Below are positions 26,201-41,200 of a DNA stretch of 64,000 bases, piece by piece. Origin of the DNA: Chamaea fasciata (lineage: Eukaryota > Chordata > Aves > Passeriformes > Sylviidae); the NCBI GenBank assembly GCA_029207755.1, contig JARCOQ010000009.1, positions 34,308,914 to 34,372,913 of the forward strand, given 5' to 3'. Position 1 is the stretch's first letter. Every line of letters begins with the position of its first letter. A model generated the notes under the pieces. The model was given only the letters and a program-made list of their open reading frames with translations. It did not search any database and was not told the origin of the DNA. The position numbers and the translations under genes are program-made.

Positions 26201-29200
26201 AATTCTAAAATTAATTTACTAAAACAAAAGCCATTTGACTAGATCCAGCTTAAATGCTGATTTAAGTGTCTGACTTGGACAAAGAATGTATTACAATTTC
26301 TCACATGAAAATACACAAGATTTTTGGCAGAATACAGGTAGAGAGAGATGGATTATTTAGATTTAAGATAAAGAAATTAATAGACATGCATTAGAGTGAA
26401 CTGAAATGACGGTACAAAAGACTACTTAATTATAAAAAGGAAATATGTCAGATGTAATCTAAAATCGGGGAAATATTTATTTATTCATTTATGAATTTTT
26501 CCTAAATGAAATCCATCCCCTGGTGATTTAGAACCTGATCCAATGCTGTTAAAATTCTTTCAGAATCAAAGTCCTTCTATTAACTAGGAAGGGAGTCAGA
26601 CTGGTTGAAAACTAAAATAATCAGTCTTTGATTTTGAACTCCTTTGTATGCACAGATTCAACATCAAAAGCAACCAGTGCTTGATAAAAGAGGCCTTAAA
26701 CAGATAGATTTATACACCCTGTTGTTTTTTTCCCTCAATAAGGAGAATTATACTCATTACAAATGCCAGTTTTTAAAATGCAAAGAGAAGACATTTGCAG
26801 TGTATTTGACTGAAGGACTCAGGCTGACAGCAAATCCTGTTGTATGAGATTTAAACATCAAAGTCATAAAGTACTCCAGATGGAATTGGTTTATGGACTT
26901 CGATAAATGTTAGGCCTTTTATAAAACTTAAGGAAGTCTCAAACTTGGGATGTACTGCTGATTGGTTTGGGATGAGCTGTGAAGTTTTCCATTCTGGCTC
27001 AGACTTGTCCAAACATCACAGGCTTTTTTATTTATTTTTTTTCCACATTCATCTCATTAGGTGTCAATGTAGGGTTGACCGTGATCCTGACCACTTGATG
27101 GCATCTCTAAATCACTTACCTCATCAAGTTGTGAGGTAATTTTTTCTCTCAGAATGCTGCTCTGATATCATAGTAGGATGTCCTCAAATGCTCACAATGA
27201 AAGACCAGGTTTGGGGATAATAAGAGTGTCTTCAGTTTTGCTTAGCTTCCAGTTGTCATCACATGAATCTGAACACCTGTAACTAAAGGGAGTTAATATG
27301 AGAACAGGTGCTCCAAGAAGTTCAAAAGAGAAATCACTGATTGCAACAGTTGTATCTCACTTTGAGTAAAGCTTCCTGTGCTTTGACAGCTAGCTTTCCT
27401 GGGGGGGACCTCAAACTGAATAAAAAGACCAGCTCTTCACTGTCTGCATTATTTCACCTAGCAATAAAATTTAAAAGGGTCAACTCTTGTATTTCCATGT
27501 ATAAATAACCACAAAGTGATGTCAATCTGTACACTAGAAAAATTTGTGATATGTTGGCCAGAAAGCAAGTCTCTCTTTTAATTTTTCAGCAATTAATTAT
27601 TCAATCTGTATCCAAGCAAACCGTGGTATTTTCATTACCTTAGAGGATCAGGTCTTCACAAAAAAGAAACTAGGCGTCCTCTGTGAAACCAGCATTGCTT
27701 TTTCATGCAGCTCTGAGCTGGTAACAGCCACAATTGGGTTTGTCCAGGCCATTTGTTGCATTTGGTGTGGCTGAACCAAGTTTGAGATCTTAGAGTGGCC
27801 AGATATGGAGGCTGACTTACAAAATGCAGTTTTACCTAGGAGTACAGATCAGCTTAGATCAAGAGGAAGTCAGTCCCAGAAGTGGGGTTGGGCTTGACAT
27901 GTAACTGAGACAGACGTACTTAGGGACACACAGACAGCTCTAGCTTCGAGTTAGAGAACTTGCTCTTGGTTTGTATTTCACAGCAAACCAAAGCCAGCCA
28001 ACACCTCTGTGAATGCAGCATCTCCTGCTGTCAGAACTGCAACCAAGCAGCAAGAAACCTCCAAGGCACCAGCATCAGCAGCAGTTCAGCCTGTGCCTGT
28101 CCCTGTCCAGACTGTGTCAACACCAGCTAACCAGGTAGGGGGGACACCATGGTGAATTTCAAGGACTAAAAGCAAGCCCTTAATAAAGTGCTTCTTCTAC
28201 AGTTTGTGACTGAAAACCCCAAATTTTCTAGCATTTGCTTTGCTGTTGAACTTCAGCTTTGAGCCTGGCAGCCACACAGTCCACAGAGGAGAGGCCCTGT
28301 CTCCAAGGTAACCTGGAGCACCTGGCCAAGGGCAGGGCACCTTCCTGCCCCAGCTGCAGGGGGAGCATTCCAGCAGCTCAGGGGCTGCACGGGATCCTGC
28401 TGCACTCCAGGATCTGTCGCCTTCCCGGCCTCTCCTCATCCCAGACTGGCTCATCCACTTTCCAGCCCAGCATGTTTTCCTCTCCCTTGCTACAGGACTC
28501 ACTTGAAATCTTTTCCTTTCAATCAAACTTATTTTAAGCTGAATCGTTTCACTACTGTGTTTACCTTATATGTAGATGAGCTCGTTTGCCACATAACATT
28601 TTACTACCCACATCAAAGGGTTTCTAATTAACATTACTACGCATCTGGAGTCATTTTTGTTGCAAACTGACAGCATATTCACAGCTGTGAATTCTTTCCT
28701 GATAGGAAAGAGAAGCCATAGTTGCTCAAAACCGCAAAGTTCACAAACTTCTGAGTTTTTCACATTACAGTGCCTTTCCAAAGTTTACAGAATTAGCTGG
28801 TAACCAATAAACAGATACTGAACAGGTGAACTAATGCACGTTTACTTTTGATTACAATGAGAATAGAACTAAGCCTCCACAACAGTTTGCCATTTTGAGA
28901 GAAGATGCTTAAGGGTAATAGTTACTTCAAAAATCACTACTTTTAAATTTTGTTGGCTTACAAGGCACCATCTATGTAATTTGGCTATTTCCTGAGATAC
29001 TGAATCATTAATTCTGCTGTTCTGGGGCAACTCCTATTGCAGTAAAATAAAAGACTGTATTAAATACTCAATCCATATAACAAGGTTTTCCAGGAGGAAC
29101 ACAATTCCATTCTGTTTTCACTGAGTAGGATCAACAGGTTGATATCCCACCTTTGTAAAAGCTTTGGTTTTGGCAAAGGAGAATTATAGTAGCAGTCACA

Positions 29201-32200
29201 CACATGACTTGATTTAACCTTTCTTTATTAACATCAATAACTATTTCCTAAGTAAGAATTTTTAAAAGAGGACGATGACCAAGCAGACAACACATATTTG
29301 CCTTATTATTATATGAAGAAAAGATATTACAATGCACTGTGCTAAAGCTTTTCTTGCCATGATTAACTGAGTAAGGCAATAAAGCAACAACAGCCCTTTT
29401 GCTGTTATCCCATCCAGGAAGATCACCAGCAGTTGTCCACAGCAGAATTTCTGTTCATTGCATTAGCTATTTTGCTTTGGACTTCATCCACCAAAATCTC
29501 TTTTATGTCATTCCAAAAGCACATTTCTCTTGTATATGAAAAAAAATAATGTCTGTACGCCTAAATATCATCTTGTGATGTTTTGCAATCTGCAGGCTCA
29601 AAGCCCCACTAACTATTTGCAAGGACTGGATGGAAGACCTATAATTGCTGCTCCTGTATTTACAAAGGTAATTTCTTCTCTGACATATTTGAAAAGTAGA
29701 GGTCAGGTAACTGTAAAGAGAGATAATTAAAAATCAGCTCTCAAAAAAAAAAAGAAAAAAAAAGGATGCTTTTCCTAAGCCATTCAAGGGTTTAAGTGGC
29801 TTTATGAAATCTTGCTGAAATCAGTAAAATCAGTATTACTTCCAGACCATTAAGACATTTACTGACTGTCTTTTCGTTTTCTCTCTTAGATGTTGCAGGA
29901 TATTTCAGCCTCTGAGGGGCAGCTGGTTGTTTTCGAATGTCGGGTGAAAGGAGCTCCTTCCCCAAAGGTTGAATGGTATAGAGAAGGAACACTGATAGAA
30001 GACTCTCCAGATTTTAGGATATTACAGAAAAGTATGTTTCTTGTGTGAAAATATTGTGTCTAATAAAATATAGGCAAGCAACAAAATTTCTAACATAGCA
30101 ACGCTGTGAATTTCTTATTACAACTGTAATTTTAATTTTCAAATGCAGTCAGAACATCTGCAGTTTTCTCTAAGTCACTGAAATGCCAAAATTGTGAAAA
30201 TTCAACAGAAATTCCTAAAATACCACACTGAACTAAACCTAAGTGAAACAATGGTTCATCATGTCTTGATTTCATGAGGGTCAGAGTTTCAGAAATTGTC
30301 TTCAAGACAAAATAAAATTGTGCCAGTACTGAGAAAAAACAAACAAACAAAAAACTCCAGTTACTTGGAGAATTGATTTCCTATTCCCAAGTTCCCGTGA
30401 GTGGTCATATTGTTCAGTGGCTTTGACATTCCACTGAGTAAAAGGCCTGGCTGTCTTCACCTCCCCCAAACAGAAAATTAGATCAAAAAGAGCATTCCAT
30501 CATATTTAGAAGGTCAAACTTTATATTTAGTGCTTACGGAAAAACAAATATTAGCAAAAATAACTATATTCAATCTAATAATTCTGCTCTTCTTCCCTTT
30601 AGAACCACGATCTATGGCTGAACCAGGTGAGGATCATCAAAAGGCTCATAATTTTTTCATTACATAGATGTGGTGATGTAACCTCAGAAAATATTATTTA
30701 TTGACACTTCATTATTTAATTAACATAATTTCTTCTTTTCCCCATGTTCCATAGCTACTAGTGACATACATTTCACTGCAGACTGTTCCACAAACATGTA
30801 ATTTGAATTAATGCAATCTCTTTTGAAGAAAATGTTTCCATTCCGCTTTGACCCACTTTTAACTCAGGATCTAAATGAGCTAAAGATTAATCAAATTAAT
30901 GTATGAGGATCCCCTGTACCTCTGAGGTCCTGAAGGATACGAGATGAGGTAGACCTGAGCTATTTTTATCTAGTTTACCACTTAGGGAACATTGCATCAG
31001 GTATTTAGCCATGTCAGCCATTCCCTGTGCTCCCTACCAGCGTAATGTGAGAGTACCACATCAGGTGTTCCACCCCTGATATCAGCAAATCCTATAAATG
31101 TGGCTGGATCTGCTGGGATCAGGGATCAGGGCAGAATGTGGACTACTTCACAGGGTTGGAGCAGAGGAGCCTTATAGCTTTGATTATTTCTCCATGAGAG
31201 TTTCACTCTCCTCACTATGCTTTTTGCCATTAGAAATACGAAGCTGCCCCTCTCAAGACAAAAAATTACCAAAGGAGTATTAATTCTTATGGAATATAAA
31301 CTTCTGTATTCTCCTTGCCCTCTTTGAAACGTTTTTACCCCAAAAAAGAGTCTTGAAAGAAACTGCCTCTGCCTGAGATTCAGGAAGGAAAAAATGGAGC
31401 TTCTACCAGAAGCCACCGACACTGTTCCGTTACTGTCCAGTGGCATCACTGCTGAGTAATGTGAAGCAGTTTTTAGAGGATAATCAGTTGGGTGCAGTTG
31501 TCACAGCCTCATCACCTGCTGCTCATTCAGAAGGAATCTGGATTTCCATGCATGCAGTGGTTGGCAGATCCTAGCACGACAAACTAGATACTGTAATGCC
31601 TCAAACTAGTTCTGTTATCATACTACTATAATAAACTGTTATTCTCCCATAGTTGATAGCAATCTCTTTGTTGCGATTAGGTTTTCCTTGCTGAAACATG
31701 AAACAATCAAGTTTAAGTGTGTTACGGCCTTTGCAAAAGTACTCATAGAATATCTACCCTGTAGGGTTTTAGGAAAGTTTATTGCAAACTTGTAGAAAAA
31801 CAGTCACTGAGTAAGTGAAGAAATTTTATCAGCCCACATTTCAATTCACCTTAGATGTTACTGTCCCACCTCCTCCCAGCTACACAGCCAAACCAAAAGC
31901 CTTCAAATCCCATCACGACAGGTATTTATTTATTAGCTGGCACTGCTGCCCAGACATGTCAGATACTGGTCAGACAGGAACGTCATAACCCAGACTGACT
32001 TTTCTAGGTGGAATATAATTTTTCCTAGTACAATTTTGCTAGCATATTTCTGGTGCCCATGGGTAATCTTCACAAAGAAGTCAAAAGACAACTCTCTGTA
32101 AGCAGTTAGCACAGTCCCCTCTATCTGCAAATCTGGACTGCATTTTTGAAAACAACAGTCTATATGTATGTGTTTCATAGCTCTCCCCCTTACAGAGTGA

Positions 32201-35200
32201 CTCCACTTGAACTGCTCCCCGTCAATTGTAATTAATTTTTCAATCTGCAGAGATAAAAATAAAAATTTTAGTGAGCTGAGAGTTTGGAGTACACTATCTA
32301 TTTTTCCAAATTAAATTTTAAGTTCTTTTAAGTCTGTACTTCATGTGTCAGGAAAACATTTTCTAATGTTTTCCACACACTGCTGACACCTGTTCTTTGC
32401 TTTCATTGGGCATGCTGGAGCACAGAGGGTACCAGTTGCTGCAGACAATGCTGATAACAGCTGCTGCACACAAAGGCTGCCAAAACTGATAATACTGATG
32501 GAACTGGAAACAAACTGAGTAAGGTGGGAGACCTTGAGAAAATCTCCCCGAAGGCAGTCAGGGTTCTGTGTGTTTGCCCAATGCACATTCTCTTCAAGTA
32601 CTAACCCTGCTCTGATGCTTTGCAGAGGAGATTTGTACTCTTGTTATTGCTGAAGTATTTTCAGAAGATTCTGGCAGTTTCACCTGTACTGCAAGCAATA
32701 AATACGGCACAGTGTCCAGTATAGCTCGTCTGACTGTCAAAGGTAAGAGTTAGTTTGAGTCCTTTGCTCCCTAGTAAATACAAGCAGAGCAGGATGTGAT
32801 TTATGCTGCGTACTGTTGACTGAAATGCAGCTCAAGTTCTGGCAATGTTCTTCATAACTAAAAAGTGTGAGAATTCTCTGGGGAAGAAAAAAAGTTTGTA
32901 TTTCAAAGATGTAGTGGAATAATTCACCGGGGGCATGGATGAAGACTACTGATTGACTTTCCAAATTGGAACAGTGTCCCTTTTCCCTCTACCTTTACCA
33001 TATTCCTTTTCCAAGGGAATTTTTTTCTTAAACAAACAAGGTCAAACACCTCAGTGCAACAGCTGGAAGGACATCAGAGTGATCTTTTCTGAACTGTAAC
33101 TTCTGTGATTGCACTTCACTATGATATCCCAAAGGTTTGACCTTTCCTCTTTCAGCACCTGAAGACAGCAGTAATGCTGCTGCCCCTCACACCACGAGCT
33201 ACATCGACTTTGTGGCTACTGAGCACCAACCTCCCCCACAACCTCCTTCCAGCCACGGAGCAAACCAAACACCCAAACCTAAACTCGAAGGTGTTCTCGT
33301 GAACCACAACGAACCCAGGTCGAGTTCCAAGGTCGGGCTCCGTGTCCACTTCAAGCTGCCTGAAGATGAGAAAGGAAGTGAATCATCCTCAGAGGATGGA
33401 CCTGGCACCACAAACCAAATCAGACCCAACCATTTCCCAGAGAAGATAAATGGACAGCCAATGAAAATACCAGAGCCAACATCACCATCCAAGGAACCTC
33501 CCCCAGTACTGGCTAAACCAAAGCTGTAAGTAAACAGAAGTCTAATTCTCAGTAGCATCACTGATATTATTTAGTATTTATCGACCACGACACTATTGCA
33601 CTAGAGCAAAAACTCAAATGCAGAATAAAAAGATTACATGGTAGTGGCCTAATTAACCATAATCTCAGAAAACACATTCTCCAGCACTAGATTATTTTTT
33701 CTGTATATCCCTCTCAGGAAAAACGATCTCCAATTTAAAAAGGAAAAGGTTTTCCCTTTGAAAAGTTAATTCCACAATGTTTTCTGCTGCAATCAAAAGG
33801 TGAAGAACACTGATCTTATGCAGGCAAAATAAAAGCAGGTTCTTCAAACATATCTCACTCAATTCTGGGTATGAAACATTGCCCAAAGCAGACATATTCA
33901 GTCTCACACATAGTACAGACTGGCAACCAGCGAGCAACTGTCATCCCAAAGGCCATGCCTCATGACTTGTATGCCACGAATGTCATCTCCTAAAACAGAT
34001 AAAATACTCGGAAACGCACGATAATGCGAAACCACTTGAATTAAAAAGCACCTGCATGATTGGTGCCCTGGGAGCTCAAGGGGAAATTTGAAGAAGTAAT
34101 GTAGTTTTCTTAGAGGACAATTTGTGGAATTCACACTGCAGTTCATTAAGAAAAGTATTTTCAGCATTTTTCCAACCTCCCACACATTGTTTAACAAAAA
34201 GCACGCAAACACCTTCATTTCATTTCTTAAACACGCAGAAGCTTTACCTAAGGGCTCAGGAAGGACTTTATAAAGTAATTCACTGGTACTCTTAAGCAAG
34301 GATGTAGCTTCAGAGCATAAACATTACAATGAGAAGACAGAAATTACATTCCTTGTAGCAGGGGAAGAACTTGGAGCACAGGGTTTTAATTTGAGAAGCC
34401 CACATTCACAGCCCTACATATTTTCTGAGCTATGGTGAGTTTAAGGGGGGGGGACAGAAGCAATTTTTCAGTACCCAATATTTCACAAAGCAGAATTTGT
34501 CTCAGCTCCCCTTCCCAAAAAAGCCGTGTTACAAAGGACTGCTTTATTATGCAGAGGTATATATGAAGGGCACAAAATCAGGCCCACACAACTACTAACG
34601 CTCTAGCATTCTACTTTACGAAAGCTTGAAATTGCTATCTTAATCTGCCTTGAATGTGATTTTTGTTTAGTACATTGTAGAAACTAAGTCTTCTAACTAA
34701 AACCAAATTATGTTAAGTAGGTATTTGCTTTGTCAGGAGCAGTTGTGATTGGTCTCCACATCTACATTTTCCACTTTTTATCAGTAGTTATTTAATACTC
34801 CATAGTTTGTCACACAATCATTTTCCATATCCCCTATGTCTTTTCTGGTTTTGGAAGGGAAAAAGCTCTCCTGTTTCTCATGTGCTGTATTTCCATATAT
34901 ATAATAACTAAATAAACCCCTTCACAAGGCAAAATGATTTTCCTTAATTGCAAAGTAAAAAAGCCCTGAAAAACTACCTAGTAGATAGAAGTCTAGAAAA
35001 ATAACAATTGCATGGAATGCAAGTCCTCTCCAAATTATCCACTCCTGCCTGTCACTGAATGACAACACCACCTAAACTACATTGGTAACATCTCCTCTGG
35101 TGGATTACTACAAAGCTTTTTCAGCCAAAGCGCTGGTTTCAGAACCCACCTCAGCAGGAGGTAAATAATGCAACCTGGCTTACAAACACTCATTTAAATT

Positions 35201-38200
35201 ATGATGCACCAAATCTCACTCTTAGTTACACAAGCAAAGAGGTACTAAGGTGTCTTCGACAATGCTATCCCTTAAACATCTTCAAGTAAGATTTATGTTT
35301 CACATGCTAAAATGTAAGAATTATCTTCAGTCAAATAATTTGCAGACAAAAAGCTTTGGTGCCTCTGAGAAAGAAGGGAGATGAAGGAAAAGGTTATTTT
35401 AGTATTAAGCTCTTCTTATAATGTTAGAGAATATGTCATGTAGCAGTTTCCCATCTCTTACTGTATCACAGGACACAGAATTTTTCTCTCTGAATTCAGA
35501 TACAGAAATGCAGCCTACTGGCTCACTCGGGGCTCATAACCAATTTTGTTCATCTTTATTTTCTATGCAGTGATCAGAGCCAGTTAAAACAGCTCCACAA
35601 CCAGGTCCTGCTTGAACAACAGCAGGTGCATCAGGCATCTCTCAGAGAGCTGTCATTCAACACCGCTTTGGTGAATTCTGCTACTTCCCTCTACCAACAG
35701 TCCACCTCAACCCTGTACAAGCAAAGCTCAGCCTCTGCCTCGCAAGCCTTTGGCTACAGCCGCCCCAAGCAGTTCCTGCCACCGCAGACCCCCGCGCCGG
35801 CCAGCCCCTCCGCCAGCTCCTCAGTCACCTTCAGCAGCGCCCCTCAGGCAGCTCAGAGAACAAACAGCGTGGAAAATTTCCTAGGAAATCCTCCACCCGC
35901 CCCAGCAAGGTCGTCTGGAGGGTTTCCAAGCAAAAGTGAACAGTCCCTACCAAGCCCTAAAGAAGCCGTGGTGCCTTCATTGACACTTTCTACGAGCAGT
36001 GTGAAACAGTTCCAGCCACAGACTGTGACTCCCGCTCCCCTGTCCCCAACCGGACGGATCCAGAATCCAGTGGCTTTCCTCAGTGCCGTTCTTCCTTCTC
36101 TTCCCACCGCGCCGTCCACCAATGCCATGGGACTGCCCAGGAGTACACCAGCCACGTAAGTAGCAGAAAGCACATGTACAGAAGCAGGGACAAACACTCA
36201 AAGGAAACTAGGATGTGTTTCTGTGCAGGTGTTCAGTGGGGGAGTCACTGAAATGCAAGTCTTTCATAAAATAGAAAAGTGAGTTATTCATATATTCTGG
36301 TCATTTTATCTAATCTTTACATCCAGTAAAGAAAAGAAGGGATAAGGCCTTCTGTAATAAGACAGAATTCAAGATGGAGAAATGTGAGCGTATAAATAGA
36401 TATACAAGAATGTGGGGGCTCAGAGATTCCTAAGACTGTACTAGTGTGGGAAAAGAGATTTCAGGAGCTTGCAGGATAAGTCACTCCAAGACTCTTTGCT
36501 TACACCAGGTATAAAAACATTCATACCTATTGTAAGCAACAAGTAAAGTTTTAAAGGTACCTTATACTGCAAGGGTTTTTTTCAGTCCAGGTGAATCTAG
36601 GAAATAACTTATGTAAAGGTATTTTTCTGGTTCCAGTACTTTCTACATCTGAAGTCCCCCAGAAAATCTCAGGAGAGTTAATGGTTTGCACAGAAATACT
36701 TCAATTAACAACCAGCATGATATCTATGACAAAATAGCTACCATCATACAAGCAGATAAGGATGATGATGTACTGGCAAGGAGGTGGCCTTAAAAGTCTC
36801 TTCTTAACTGGTAGAGCTGAAGCGAATTTCCCTTTTGTGGACTATGTGAACTCTGTGTTGGCATGGCTAGCACCAGTACATTGGTACAACTCTTTACCCG
36901 TAGAACTCCAAATCCTGCACAAAGTAAGGAGTGTTTTCCCCTTTTATCAATGGTACAGTTCAAGGTAGTGATAGCCATCAGCAAGTCACAATCTCCTGAC
37001 TATCCTGCTGATGCTACGTCAACCAATCTGCTATTACAACAGAAAAATGTGTCCTGTGTCTATAGCATTCACCACTCTGCCTGCCAAGAATCCTGCCTTC
37101 AAACCAGTACTGCACTGCTACTCACAGACCTTCCAGTTGCCCAGCACAGCCACATAATTGCCATCACCCCACGGCATGTGCCTGGAGGTCTTCCCAGCCC
37201 CGGCGTCCTGATCAGGCACACAGCGTAAAGCTGTAAGGTCACCGTGAAGGTTTTCACTCGAGCCAGCTCAAGCCTTTGGTCTCCTTCCACAGTGCTGCAA
37301 GAGCAAGCAAAAATCAGCTGCAGCTGTCACCAGTCCCCTTCCAGCCCTTCAGAGGTGGGGCACAAGCGCTCAAGGGCTTTTCTCTTTGCATTAATGACAC
37401 TTAACCTCGACAGTGTGCTTTCCTCTTTCTCACTGCTGCACAGGCATGGCCACACGAGTCAGCACAATATGCCTGCCAGGCAGACGACTAGTTCAATGTG
37501 TTTTCTTCATTTCAGCTTTCCTGGGTCCCAGCCCAGAGCTGAACTCTCGCACAGCTAGTGCTCCTTTTGCTGAGATTGAAATCTTGACCTCTGCATGGGA
37601 GAGTCTTAGCAGGGCACAAGAGGTCAGGAAGGAACCTGAATATTATCACAAAATCTGTGATAAGCTGTAAATACCTATTGAAGCTTCAGCTTTCCTTTTT
37701 GGCATTATCAATGATAGCAATTCTGGCTACAAAAGGAGTGAGAGCTCAGAGTCTGCAGAACACAAGGATGAGACCTTGCAAAGCAATCACCAGTTATGCC
37801 TTTACCTAGAGCCCGTTATCAAGATCCCAACACCCATTCCAGTAAACTGCCGGAATATCGCACACTCCCTAGTAATGTCCTGCTGCTGTGCTCCAGCATT
37901 GCACTCTCACAGTCTCCTGACAGTCTTATTTAAGAATTTAACTATTTTCAAACCTTACTAAAATTAAACAGACCACAAAACAAGAACAAAAAACCCCAAA
38001 ATAACTGTTGATGTTAGGTGTCATAAAAGGGGGAGAAAAATTGAAGAAGTAAAATTCATGGAAAGAGTAAATGAACAATGAATATGTGAGATAAAGATCA
38101 ATGAGAAATTGCATTAACTTTTAAATTATTGCCTGACAGCAGTCAAATGTCCACATTGCACACCTAAGGTAACACCTACACTCACTTCTTTAGCATCTAC

Positions 38201-41200
38201 TGTGATATCATTATTGCAGGATAAATATAAATAGAGCTTAGATGCTTATTGTAGCATTACAATCCTTATTTCCTTTAAGATGTGAGTTTTCAATTTCTAC
38301 TGCACAGGAATGGGATGCCCCATTAAGACAGTACCAAAAATAAATCACATCCTGTATTGTGCTTTGGCTTCTGTGTAAATAAATAACAGGTTCCACCATA
38401 ACATATCATATCATACAGGTGACAAAAAAATATATATATACTGGCTGCTGCATGTTAGTATCAGAATTTTCTTTTAATAGCCCAACACAGGGATTAACAA
38501 AGAAAAACCTGAAGCCTCTGCCATTAGCAACAGAAGACTCTATTCGGGAAAACAAAGTTGCACTTGTAAAGGACCTGGAAAGAAAACTGCATTTCAGAGA
38601 GGACGCTAATCAACAAAGTGGTCAGCAGGTAAGAAAATTGAATCTTATTAAAAAAAAATTCACTCATGAACAAGACATATATGATGATGCGGGAAAAAAG
38701 GTGTTTGCGCGGGTGAGTTGCTACACTACTTTGCAGGAGGAGCTTTCATGTGAGTACTGGTTTGGAATAGCAAACTGGAGCTTTAAACAGAAAGCATGAG
38801 GGATGCAGCTGTAGAAAATTTACTTTGTGACTGAGCAGAATTTTTCATTTCTGATAATCTCAAAGGCTGGTATGAATGTAAAACTTTATTTTCACGGAAG
38901 CTTCTGGACATTGGCTTTTACTTTTTTGCTTTACAAGTTGCTCAATTCATTGCACACACACATTCATACACTCGGTTTTAAAGCAAAGGGTAAAGGAACA
39001 AAACACTTTAGGGTAAGGTTTTTGTTTTTCTTTTGGTTGAACAAAAGTGGGCTTTCAATTTTTTAGCATTAAACATATTTTTCTAAATTTCTATTCTTAT
39101 ATGAATTGACAGGGATTTCTTGGAGAACTTTATTATAAGAATTTAGCAAAATAAAAAACCTTTTACAAAGTTCAAGGAACAAAATATCAGTTCACTCTTA
39201 ACTGGAATCAATAAATGCACTGGATCTGTGTACTGTCTATAAAACTTAGGAAGAAATAAAAAATGAAATAGTATTTAGAGGTTGAAATGAGTGTAAATCA
39301 GGTTCAAGCACCCTCAAAAAACAGTAGGACATGCTAAAGACTGTTAGATAGCTGCTCTCCCTGCAGGTGATTATTCTTCTCTCACCTTGGCCACGGAGCC
39401 CTCCCTAGCTGTCCCACCAGCTCAGGCTTAACGCAGCAAATAAGGGTTTGCCCTCATCTCTTGTCAACCAAAGAACTTTTCCCAACATCCACCAGCCCTT
39501 CTGACAGAGAACATGCAGAGAGAAGCAAAATGCCACTGAGGCTCTGGAGCACAGTCCCCTCTGTGGACAACTGCAGTGTAATCCCTGGGGGTTTTTAATT
39601 TTGCTGGTGACCTTTCTTTCTGGCAGACCACGCTGCCAAAGCACTTTGAGTAAAACAACTGGCAAGCAGAATGTTTTGCAGATGAATCACAAGTGTTACA
39701 ATTTGTACTCGCTATGCTAGTAAGACAAATTATTCAGAGAGCTACTGTGAAATACCAGTCAGTCTTCGGAGTTAACTGCATGATAACCCCTTTAGAAACA
39801 ATGATCACTACTAGTGTCAAAGTTATCTGCTGACAGCAAAAGTTATTTATACACTTATTTGCTATTCTGTGTGAGACCAAGTCTAAGTCTTGATTCTCAA
39901 ATTCCTCAAACACTGAAAAAGTTGAAAGCTGGCACTTCCCTAATTGTTATTGTAATTTGAATGCCAATGGCAATGAATTTAAATCAACAAAAATTTCCTC
40001 ATTTTCCTCTCAATTCCCAACTTTAATCCCTGCTGATTTTACTCTTCTCATGTGAGAAAAGCCTACTCCAGCAAATCCAAGCCTGAGTTTTCTCCTCAAT
40101 GAAGGCAGTGACTATTTCGACAGATGACAGGATGAAGAGTATTTTCCACAGCTCCTATTGCTTTACACTGTATAGAACAATCAGCATCATGAGAATAGTA
40201 TGCTGGAGTGCTGGATTCACACCCATATAGTTTGTCCCGTTTTTTCCTCTCACAGTTAACACAGAATTAAAAAGGAGACATCTTCATCCCACACACAGGA
40301 TGTCTGTATTAATTATTGTAGTGGTAGGGAAGGGCTTACTCTCTCATAAAAACAAATGCAAGTCTCCTCTGTGTGAGAGATCGCTGCATTATGGAGTACA
40401 GCATCCAGTAGGGATCTCAAATATTGGTTTCCTTGTATTGTCTACATGCTATTTAAAAAAAAAAACAACTCCTTCTCATAAAATGTGTCCTCTGGTGTAG
40501 TTTTATTTAGAGCATTGTACTTGGACCGCACACTTCAATAGCAGAGTTCATTCTCATTTACAATACCTGCAGAGCATGCGGGGATCATCCAGAGCAAACA
40601 CTGCAGATGAGAAGCCTGTGCCTTAAAGTCCTGGCACTGTCTTGGATTACTACATGAAGGGCAGTAATGAGCAGGAGAGATTTGCATTCCGGTGCTCTGT
40701 TTATTATCTAAAATTGACTTCCATACGAAAAATGTTTCGCTCACAAGATGAGATTTTCCTAAGTGTCAGCATTATGCACTCAGCATGATATCTGATAATC
40801 CAGATGTACTCCTTCTGTTTCATCCAGTACATCATTCATCACCAACAATAAAGCAATCCAGGATCAGAACATAGTTGGGAATTTTGCTGATGCTGCATGA
40901 GACAGAACAGATTAGTCTCTGGGGTTCTACAGCTATGATGACCAGGAGGTGCTGACAGAAATACAAATATGACTTTGCCAAGACTCTAACTGCAACTTTG
41001 ATCAAGTACATGCAACAACAGAAAAAACTGTCATGCCTGTCATTTTTGCAGATGGTGGCAAGCTCTAATGCCAGGTGAAATTTCGTCACAATTAGGAGTG
41101 CTAAAAAAAAATGTGATTCAGTTACACCCAAACATTTTCAGCCAGATTTCCTCAGTTCTTTCAAACAAAAGGCGCACTAATGGCTTTATGCAACCACAGG

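Larger units (their letters stand above)
24379..33155 (+). other. MYPN: MYPN introns between coding exons 2 and 9
   Basis: Introns at 24379-25881, 25934-27983, 28135-29595, 29668-29889, 30032-30602, 30627-32625 and 32743-33155. All are GT-AG. Apart from a 28-bp tandem duplication at 25006-25061, I see no repeat, RNA gene or coding sequence that I can name. A moderately GC-rich patch at about 28260-28480 is of unknown origin. Confidence 0.75.

Noticed and set aside
38629..38799. Read-through of MYPN exon 11 as a truncated isoform
   Set aside because: No family similarity beyond the GTAAGA donor and no polyadenylation signal close after the stop.
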